Below are positions 40,539 through 45,797 of a stretch of DNA of 45,797 bases, in pieces; the stretch's first letter is position 1, and every line of letters begins with the position of its first letter. The position numbers were made by a program, and so were the translations under genes. The stretch is from a virus: positions 1 through 45,797 of IMG/VR virus record IMGVR_UViG_3300040770_000236; one strand, 5' to 3'. Below the pieces are notes generated by a model that saw nothing but the letters and a program-made list of their open reading frames with translations, was not told the DNA's origin and did no database searches.

Positions 40539-41132
40539 TTAAACTGTTTTTTTCTTTGTAGTAATTTTACCTTCTTTGATTAATAAATTAATCGTTTTAG
40601 TAATTGCTGACTCAGTGAGTTTTTTCTCATAACTACTTTTTAGGAAATTCATTAAAGTCTCGTTCATAATCTCTTTTAATTCAGTTCGACTAATAGTGAT
40701 TAAATCCGAATTATTTCTAGACTCACTTAATTGTTGTGGTTGTTGTTGTCTTTGTTGTGGTTGTTGCCTTTTTGGGTTTATTTCTTCAATATCTTCAGCT
40801 GAGAATGATGTACCCATAGATGGTTTATCTATCGGTCTATTTATCATAGCCTCTTTAATATTTTGAGGTAGTTTAGATGCCATTATATGTTCCCTTGAGA
40901 AATTTTGTAATGGTGCTGTACTACTTAATTGTTGGCTATGTTGTTCATAATTAGGTTCTCTTTCATCTCTTTCATTATAATGTTCAGTATTGTATGATTT
41001 TGTTTCGGAAACGTTTTGTCTACTACTACTACTCACACTAGGACTTATATCTTCAACTTTATTCATCACTTTTTTAGCATTAGCTAAAATGTTTTTAAGT
41101 GCTGATAAATTTACTGGTACTGGTTGTTCCAT
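40539..41132 (-). CDS. Gln-rich structural or assembly protein, 197 aa
   Basis: The start MEQPVPVNLSALKNILANAK is helical. A Ser/Asn/Gln-rich, probably disordered middle follows, with RQQPQQRQQQPQQL around residues 122-137, and a C-terminal helical domain (ISRTELKEIMNETLMNFLKS, ESAITKTINLLIKEGK) ends KKKTV. No enzyme motif is visible. It is the last gene of the 43.2-40.5 kb minus-strand operon, which has structural character, and is followed by a strong terminator. A minor virion or assembly role is likely, but the family is not recognised. Confidence 0.6.
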   Translation of the reverse strand: MEQPVPVNLSALKNILANAKKVMNKVEDISPSVSSSSRQNVSETKSYNTEHYNERDEREPNYEQHSQQLSSTAPLQNFSREHIMASKLPQNIKEAMINRPIDKPSMGTSFSAEDIEEINPKRQQPQQRQQQPQQLSESRNNSDLITISRTELKEIMNETLMNFLKSSYEKKLTESAITKTINLLIKEGKITTKKKTV

Positions 41133-41134
41133 AA

Positions 41135-41839
41135 TTATATTTTTATTTCATCGTTATTTAAACCATCATCTGAAATTTCTTCTTCATCTGGTTCTTGTAA
41201 TTGTAACCCTTGTTTAGGTTCTTGTAATTGTAACCCTTGTTTAGGTTGTGGTTTTAACTCTTGTTTAGGTTGTGGTTTTAACTCTTGCCTTTTTTGATTT
41301 AAACCTTGTTGTTGTTGTTGGTAATCTCCACGTAAATTCGCCTCTTTATCTTTAATTGATTGTAATTCATCTGGTGTTTTTATTTTATTTTTACCACCTT
41401 GACTATAACTATAATTATAATCAGCCCATTTTACAGTATTAGCTATATTTTTAGAATCATTACCACCATCAGTCCTAGACTTAATACCAGGTTGGAAATA
41501 TGCGACTTTAGTTATTTTAAAATTATTAATACCATCTAATCTAAATTTTTTATATACATCATTCGGCATAACTAAACCATTTTTAGATAAAACCCTAGCA
41601 TCAATTAAATTACTACCACTAGTTGATACGTTTCGTTGGTTAACCTCTATAAATTGGTTAGAACGTTCACCCTTTGCATTAGTATAATTAATTTCAACTC
41701 TATAATGTTTACCTGGTTTGTCTTTATCACCTAATAGTAGCGTATCCACCAAATTGGTAGATACACCTTCAGATATTTTATTAACCTGTTTTCTACTTTC
41801 TTCTAATATAACTTCTGCGTATAGATTGTAAAGTCTCAT
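41135..41839 (-). CDS. Hypothetical virion-type protein with C-terminal tandem repeats, 234 aa
   Basis: The N-terminus MRLYNLYAEVILEESRKQVN contains I-L-E near residue 13, a weaker version of the L/I-x-E protease site seen elsewhere in this window. A beta-rich domain (HYRVEINYTNAKGERSNQFI, ARVLSKNGLVMPNDVYKKF) follows. The C-terminus has tandem units: ELKPQPKQ twice, then GLQLQEPKQ and GLQLQEPDE. The repeats suggest an extended linker. It is cotranscribed with other structural-type genes. Function unknown; an internal head protein is possible. Confidence 0.6.
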   Translation of the reverse strand: MRLYNLYAEVILEESRKQVNKISEGVSTNLVDTLLLGDKDKPGKHYRVEINYTNAKGERSNQFIEVNQRNVSTSGSNLIDARVLSKNGLVMPNDVYKKFRLDGINNFKITKVAYFQPGIKSRTDGGNDSKNIANTVKWADYNYSYSQGGKNKIKTPDELQSIKDKEANLRGDYQQQQQGLNQKRQELKPQPKQELKPQPKQGLQLQEPKQGLQLQEPDEEEISDDGLNNDEIKI

Positions 41840-41845
41840 TTTTTT

Positions 41846-42223
41846 TTAAATAATTACTTGACCAATATTTAATGACATATTAGGTTGTGTGTAACTTGTA
41901 CCAGCAATCGCTGTAGGTCCATAACCCCATGTTGCTGCGTTAAGTATTATTTCTTGGTCTCTACCAGAACCAATAGAAATTGCTTGGTTACCGTTTTTAT
42001 CCCAATCACCACCAACACCACCATAATTATAAATGTCTAGAAATTGACCTGAACCTTTACCATGTATTGGTGAATTCTTATCAGATATCGCTCTAGTATG
42101 TGTTGCACCATATTGGTTTGTCGCATCTATATTATTATAAATATTTTTAGGTAAAAGTGTATTTCTAGCAGCTATAGCGGCTTTTTCCAATGGTGATTGT
42201 TCACCGTTATAAATTGATGGCAT
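41846..42223 (-). CDS. Small Gly/Asn-rich structural protein, 125 aa
   Basis: The protein begins MPSIYNGEQSPLEKAAIAAR and has ATHTRAISDKNSPIHGKGSG, FLDIYNYGGVGGDWDKNGNQ and ending AGTSYTQPNMSLNIGQVII. The Gly/Asn/Tyr-rich, turn-filled sequence without hydrophobic core segments resembles small phage baseplate or tail proteins. It has no known catalytic motif. It sits 2 bases after one gene and 6 before the next in a tightly packed minus-strand operon. The family is unknown. Confidence 0.6.
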   Translation of the reverse strand: MPSIYNGEQSPLEKAAIAARNTLLPKNIYNNIDATNQYGATHTRAISDKNSPIHGKGSGQFLDIYNYGGVGGDWDKNGNQAISIGSGRDQEIILNAATWGYGPTAIAGTSYTQPNMSLNIGQVII

Positions 42224-42225
42224 AA

Positions 42226-42714
42226 TTATAAATTTTGTTTTTTATTATTGTTATTGTTATTCATATACTCTATTAAATATCTCATATTTGAAATTTCTTC
42301 AGATAAAGCTTGTGAATTTGTTATTATTTTATCTTTTGTTTCTTTTGATTGTAAGGCCATATCATTACTTAAAATTTTATTAGTAACACTTGGACCAGAG
42401 TGGTCACTACCTTTGGTAACCATTGGTGTTGAAACTTCAGTACCCTTTTTAGCTTTTTGGAATTGGTTTTCACGACCAGCATCCATGCCAATTTTTTTCT
42501 TATTATAATTTATCTCTTGTGTTTTACTAACTAGCGGTTCTATTTCGTTAAACCTATTGTTCCCACCTAATGAATCATATTCAGAACAATTTTTAGTTTC
42601 ATCACAAATATTTTTAGCTTTATTAAGTCTAGATAACTCCATTGAGTATGCTTGATGGTTTTTACCATCGTCACTTTTAGTTGTTAAAAACTTATTATTA
42701 ATTTGTGAATTCAT
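42226..42714 (-). CDS. Hypothetical protein, probably structural, 162 aa
   Basis: The protein is polar and Lys/Asn-rich. It starts MNSQINNKFLTTKSDDGKNH, contains LNKAKNICDETKNCSEYDSL with two cysteines, and a helical end (MALQSKETKDKIITNSQALS, then MRYLIEYMNNNNNNKK). No recognised motif. It lies 2 bases from both neighbours in the 43.2-40.5 kb operon and shares their low-complexity character. An assembly or tail role is possible by context only. Confidence 0.55.
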   Translation of the reverse strand: MNSQINNKFLTTKSDDGKNHQAYSMELSRLNKAKNICDETKNCSEYDSLGGNNRFNEIEPLVSKTQEINYNKKKIGMDAGRENQFQKAKKGTEVSTPMVTKGSDHSGPSVTNKILSNDMALQSKETKDKIITNSQALSEEISNMRYLIEYMNNNNNNKKQNL

Positions 42715-42716
42715 TA

Positions 42717-43196
42717 TTAGATTCTTTTTGAACTATTATTATTATTTTTTTTGTCTGATATTAATTTTGATAATTCTTCTAATTGTTGAATACTCAAATC
42801 ATTATCTTTTATCATATCAATTATTTTACCAACTTTTGGATTATAATTCTTTTCAGTAACGTCAGATGATTTACTTTTTTTAACTAAATCTTCTACTCTT
42901 TCTTCCACATTTTTTTTTGTGATTATTTTATTAGTATTTTCAGCTCTAATACCACGACCACTACGAGAACCACCAAAACTATATACTGCAAACCAAGGTA
43001 TATTTTGTCTATAATTACCAAAAACTTTATCTGTTGTTGTTGATTGACCCTTTTCATAATATGAGTCATCACCCCATTGTTTATCAACGGGTCCAGTTTC
43101 TATTTCACTATTATTAACAATGTTTCTATCACCACCACTGGAAGTAACATCACCACCAACTAGTTCATTTAGCTCACTCTTTTTAAATGTTGCCAT
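42717..43196 (-). CDS. Hypothetical first protein of the divergent structural operon, 159 aa
   Basis: The frame can be read from a TTG at 43226, but that stretch is the promoter-like 15-mer itself. The ATG at 43196 gives MATFKKSELNELVGGDVTSS and sits 10 bases after the motif, so I choose it. The middle contains QNIPWFAVYSFGGSRSGRGI, and the C-terminus is helical (MIKDNDLSIQQLEELSKLIS) followed by an Asn/Lys tail. It has no known motif. It is the first gene of the minus-strand operon and shares its control region with the divergent plus-strand gene. Confidence 0.6.
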   Translation of the reverse strand: MATFKKSELNELVGGDVTSSGGDRNIVNNSEIETGPVDKQWGDDSYYEKGQSTTTDKVFGNYRQNIPWFAVYSFGGSRSGRGIRAENTNKIITKKNVEERVEDLVKKSKSSDVTEKNYNPKVGKIIDMIKDNDLSIQQLEELSKLISDKKNNNNSSKRI

Positions 43197-43205
43197 ATTT
43201 TTGTC

Positions 43206-43220
43206 TTTTATTATAAATAT
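43206..43220 (-). promoter_or_regulatory. Candidate late promoter, 15-mer motif copy 3 (divergent pair)
   Basis: On the minus strand this reads ATATTTATAATAAAA, identical to the other copies, 10 bases upstream of the ATG at 43196. It forms a divergent pair with the copy at 43235-43249. Confidence 0.55.
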
Positions 43221-43234
43221 ATTCAAAAGTTAGA

Positions 43235-43249
43235 ATATTTATAATAAAA
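43235..43249 (+). promoter_or_regulatory. Candidate late promoter, 15-mer motif copy 4 (divergent pair)
   Basis: ATATTTATAATAAAA on the plus strand, 11 bases before the ATG at 43261, faces away from the minus-strand copy with 14 bases between them. Confidence 0.55.
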
Positions 43250-43260
43250 CATATAAATAC

Positions 43261-43896
43261 ATGGCTTTTATAACAAAAATAGATTTTTCAAACAATAGAC
43301 AAGTTAAACAACGTGAGCAAACTAACACTAGTTTATCAGGTTCAACAAGTTTTGGGTTACCTTTTAGTGCGTTAACTAGTGGTCCTAATTTAGATAGTAT
43401 AGTAATAATAAGTGGTTATACTAATTTAAATAGCACATTTTCTGGTAATAGTGGTTCAACAACATATTATTGGGCTAATGCGAATATGGTATTAGGTGAA
43501 CCATCGTTATCTGCGATAACAATTTCAAATTCTGGTGTAACTCAAATAGCTAGTGGTTATGTACCAACATCATCAACGGTTATTGATGGTAATACCGTTA
43601 TTACTAGTTATAGTGGTGTTAGTTACGATGTTAATATTCAGACAATGGTTAGTTTAGGTGGAGGTTCATATAGTGGTACTATATTCACTTCTTTATTAGA
43701 AACACAAACAACTGGAAGTCTTGGGTATCTAGGTAGAACTATTTGGGTTGATGTACCTGGGATTATTAGGGGTGAAAAAATAATATTAACAAAATTAGGT
43801 GTTTATGCTGATAATTCAGCCGCTACCGCTGCGGGTTTAGATGATGGAACGGTATATAGAACTAGCACTGGTGACCTTAAAGTAAAATATACATAA
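43261..43896 (+). CDS. Putative tail or fibre structural protein, 211 aa
   Basis: The protein is Ser/Thr/Gly-rich and all-beta in character: MAFITKIDFSNNRQVKQREQ, TSFGLPFSALTSGPNLDSI, ITISNSGVTQIASGYVPTSS and a well-defined C-terminal region (GYLGRTIWVDVPGIIRGEKI, KLGVYADNSAATAAGLDDGT, RTSTGDLKVKYT). The ending DGTVYRTSTGDLKVKYT resembles short attachment domains of phage fibres or appendages. It is the first gene of the rightward structural block, next to a large adhesion protein, and has an exact copy of the 15-mer promoter motif. The family is not recognised. Confidence 0.65.
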   Translation: MAFITKIDFSNNRQVKQREQTNTSLSGSTSFGLPFSALTSGPNLDSIVIISGYTNLNSTFSGNSGSTTYYWANANMVLGEPSLSAITISNSGVTQIASGYVPTSSTVIDGNTVITSYSGVSYDVNIQTMVSLGGGSYSGTIFTSLLETQTTGSLGYLGRTIWVDVPGIIRGEKIILTKLGVYADNSAATAAGLDDGTVYRTSTGDLKVKYT

Positions 43897-43898
43897 AA

Positions 43899-45590
43899 AT
43901 GGGTAACATAAAAAATTATAATTTTAATAAACTAGACCTTAAATTATCTAATAGTGACTATTGGGATTTTTATTTAAGCACAGATGATAATGGTAATAAT
44001 TGTAATACCCTTTCTATTGGTGACTCATTTGTCGTTTGGTATGACTTTAATAACTCTAATACCTATTTTAATAATGATTATTCTTCATCAGATATTTATA
44101 GTTTAATTACTTGGACAGGTGCAACTAATACTGGTTATACTATGGATACAATAGGTTTAACAGGTATTGATAATGGGTTAGTACCTTATAATAAAATAAG
44201 TGGTGACACTTTAAATTTAGGGTTATTATCGGCATTAACGGGTACTACCCTATTCATACCATCTGGTGATACTAGATTACATATGGTTAAGGTAAGTGGT
44301 TCAACTAATCAATTTATATATGAAAATAATTATAAAATTGACCCTATTTTAAATTTTGGTTATTCTAATTTAAATGGTGGTTTTTATCAAGGCTATTATA
44401 AGTTAGATGGTAATTCATATGAAGTTTTACCAGTTAGAGTTAACCAGTCTTGGTCTGCTGAGTTTTGGATTAAACCTAACTCAACAGTATTAACAGGTAA
44501 TACACTTAATAATAAATACCCAGATAATAAAGGTATCTTTTTTTACATGGGCACACGTGCTGAAAATAAATTTTGGAATACATTTGAAGGTAATAATACT
44601 GGAGATACTAGTGGGTGCACTAGTGGGTGTACTAGTGGGTGTACAATACCTAAAGAAATAGATATTGTGTTATTGGGTGATTATAATATTAACATACCAC
44701 TAAACCCACCATTAATTAATATCAAATTAGAGTTTAACCCATTCCTTATATATGGTAGGGCAAGTAAAACTAATTCTACTTGCAGTTGTGGTAGAAAGCA
44801 CGATGGTTTAGGTACAGAAACTGCTTGTTCATATAGTGGTGGTGGTGTCCCAGTCATAACTTATAGTCAAAACATTACAAATACAACAAACCCATTTCTT
44901 ATATATGGTAGGGCAAGTAAGACTAACGCTACTTGCAGTTGTGGTAGAAAGCACGATGGTTTAGGCACGGAAACTGCTTGTTCTTTTAGTGGTTTTAGTC
45001 AAGACCAAACTGAACTTAATTATAATTTAGACATTATTGATAATGCAATTGGTTTCAGGATAAAAGATGATGGGAGTATTGGGTATAGGTTATTAACAGT
45101 AACTGGTAAATGTAGCGATGATAGAGTTTATAGTAGTGGTATTACTATAGAAGAATCTTATTCAGTTAGTGGTATTGTATCACCAGATATCTGGTCTTAC
45201 ATCGTAATTAAATTTGTAACTGACTATATGGATGATTGTCAACTTAAAACGGAAAAAACTAGAAAGGGTAAACTTATGTTTTACGTAAATGGTAAACTTA
45301 AACATATTATTGATGATTTTGATGAGATAATAGCTAGGAGACTTAACGATAATAATTTAAAACAAGTCGGGGTTCCTTTTAATTTCACTTTAGGTGGTGG
45401 TTCTCAGGGGTTATTAGAGAGCCAGACGTTTGATGGTATAGATGAAATGGATAGAGGTTTACCAATTGAGGAAAATTTTGCTGGTACTTTTATTGGTGGT
45501 TTATCAGAATTTAAATTCAACATAAATAACCTGTCGTTTTGTAATATTACCGATAATTATAATCAAGATAGTTTAAAATATGGATTATAA
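43899..45590 (+). CDS. Putative adhesion protein with LamG-like domain and Cys-rich repeats, 563 aa
   Basis: The N-terminal region (about residues 1-150) is beta-rich. A concanavalin/LamG-like domain follows, with LDGNSYEVLPVRVNQSWSAE, FWIKPNS, then WSYIVIKFVTDYMDDCQ, GKLMFYVNGKLKHIIDDF and EENFAGTFIGGLSEFKFNIN. These segments are typical of carbohydrate-binding LamG-type domains. Between the two halves lies an insert (about residues 237-365) with three TSGC units and two copies of a Cys-rich motif (TCSCGRKHDGLGTETACS). The protein probably sits on the tail or fibres and binds the host surface. It overlaps no other gene and is 2 bases after its neighbour. Confidence 0.65.
   Translation: MGNIKNYNFNKLDLKLSNSDYWDFYLSTDDNGNNCNTLSIGDSFVVWYDFNNSNTYFNNDYSSSDIYSLITWTGATNTGYTMDTIGLTGIDNGLVPYNKISGDTLNLGLLSALTGTTLFIPSGDTRLHMVKVSGSTNQFIYENNYKIDPILNFGYSNLNGGFYQGYYKLDGNSYEVLPVRVNQSWSAEFWIKPNSTVLTGNTLNNKYPDNKGIFFYMGTRAENKFWNTFEGNNTGDTSGCTSGCTSGCTIPKEIDIVLLGDYNINIPLNPPLINIKLEFNPFLIYGRASKTNSTCSCGRKHDGLGTETACSYSGGGVPVITYSQNITNTTNPFLIYGRASKTNATCSCGRKHDGLGTETACSFSGFSQDQTELNYNLDIIDNAIGFRIKDDGSIGYRLLTVTGKCSDDRVYSSGITIEESYSVSGIVSPDIWSYIVIKFVTDYMDDCQLKTEKTRKGKLMFYVNGKLKHIIDDFDEIIARRLNDNNLKQVGVPFNFTLGGGSQGLLESQTFDGIDEMDRGLPIEENFAGTFIGGLSEFKFNINNLSFCNITDNYNQDSLKYGL
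44607..44642 (+). repeat. Three tandem 12-base repeats (Thr-Ser-Gly-Cys)
   Basis: ACTAGTGGGTGC, ACTAGTGGGTGT and ACTAGTGGGTGT follow each other at 44607-44642, encoding TSGC three times in the adhesion protein. Copy number can change without breaking the frame. Confidence 0.9.
44736..44993 (+). repeat. Two 105-base direct repeats encoding a Cys-rich motif
   Basis: The copies at 44736-44840 and 44889-44993 are nearly identical and offset by 153 bases (51 codons). Each encodes NPFLIYGRASKTN followed by TCSCGRKHDGLGTETACS. Of about ten base differences most are silent; protein changes are Ser/Ala and Tyr/Phe. Confidence 0.9.
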
Positions 45591-45621
45591 AATAATATAA
45601 AATATTAAAATATAAATAGAT

Positions 45622-45797
45622 ATGGCTGATAAAAAAATTAGTGAATTAATTGATAATACGAACCCATCTGGTGATAATATAATACCAATAGTTGCTAGTG
45701 GTGTTACAATGAAACAATCACTTAGTGGTTTAAGCGCTTTTTTTAAAACAACTGAAGTATACGTTACTGGTGGAACTTATACAGCTGGAACAGCTGT
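45622..45797 (+). CDS. Tail-fibre-type protein, N-terminal part (runs off the window)
   Basis: The frame opens with MADKKISELIDNTNPSGDNI and continues IPIVASGVTMKQSLSGLSAF up to the right edge, so only 58 residues are seen. The ISEL-x-DxxxPxGDNxIPIVxxGxTxKxSLSxL pattern is common at the N-terminus of phage tail-fibre or appendage proteins of T4-like phages, where it attaches the fibre to the tail. A T4-like TATAAATA occurs just before the start (45611-45618). It lies 31 bases after the adhesion gene. The rest of the gene is outside the window. Confidence 0.7.
   Translation, partial: MADKKISELIDNTNPSGDNIIPIVASGVTMKQSLSGLSAFFKTTEVYVTGGTYTAGTA

Noticed and set aside
43197-43226. TTG start extending the 42717 gene to 43226
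   Set aside because: The extension is a translation of the exact 15-mer motif found before other genes; the ATG at 43196 follows it.
44607-44993. Repeats that might be a CRISPR array
   Set aside because: They are in-frame coding repeats within one long open frame, without regular spacers.
1-45797. tRNA genes
   Set aside because: Gaps between genes are short and AT-rich; I saw no cloverleaf or TTCGA-type T-loop in any of them.

Overview
This window looks like part of the genome of a large, T4-like contractile-tailed phage (myovirus) that infects a member of the Bacteroidota, probably a flavobacterium-like host. The T4 relationship rests on a recognisable head module in T4 order: large terminase, portal gp20, prohead protease gp21, scaffold gp22 and major capsid protein gp23. 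A gp5-like baseplate OB-fold protein and a gp55-like late sigma factor also fit. The host assignment is an inference. It rests on very AT-rich DNA, the lack of clear Shine-Dalgarno sequences, promoter-like TANNTTTG boxes and a Bacteroidota-style signal peptide ending in YSQ. No tRNA, rRNA, CRISPR array or integrase was seen.

Layout. Positions 1-16.9 kb (+ strand) carry the end of a structural gene, small unknown genes and an acidic protein split by a -1 frame change at an A10 run. Then come the terminase (interrupted by a LAGLIDADG intein), portal, small core-type genes, protease, scaffold and major capsid protein, followed by a secreted DNA/RNA nuclease. Strong hairpin terminators follow the gene before the terminase, the gene before the protease, and the capsid gene. 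From 16.9 to 25.4 kb (- strand) lie a small HTH protein, a zinc-ribbon protein, two proteins sharing an N-terminus that resembles a T4 capsid-targeting sequence, baseplate-type genes and the late sigma factor. From 25.4 to 40.4 kb (- strand) is a long sugar and glycan block. It holds seven glycosyltransferase genes (including GT10 and GT11 fucosyltransferase types), GDP-mannose 4,6-dehydratase, a DegT-type aminotransferase, a hexapeptide acetyltransferase, an SDR and a cupin. PhoH, a deoxyribosyltransferase-like protein, dUTPase and an HD-like protein sit among or beside these. From 40.5 to 43.2 kb (- strand) and from 43.3 kb to the end (+ strand) are divergent structural genes, including a LamG-like adhesion protein with a duplicated Cys-rich insert.

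How it fits together. One exact 15-mer, ATATTTATAATAAAA, occurs four times just upstream of structural genes on both strands, with looser relatives before the head genes. With the gp55-like sigma factor in the same window, this motif is a good candidate for the phage late promoter. The gp21-type protease, its predicted cleavage site in the capsid protein, and matching L-x-E sites near the N-termini of three other proteins suggest internal head proteins that are packaged, trimmed and perhaps delivered into the host. One of these has a ParB-like DGHHR motif and one is acetyltransferase-like. The glycan block probably builds or attaches a 6-deoxyhexose-containing sugar to virions or the host surface; the target cannot be told from sequence. 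All family names come from recognising motifs by eye; no database search was run.
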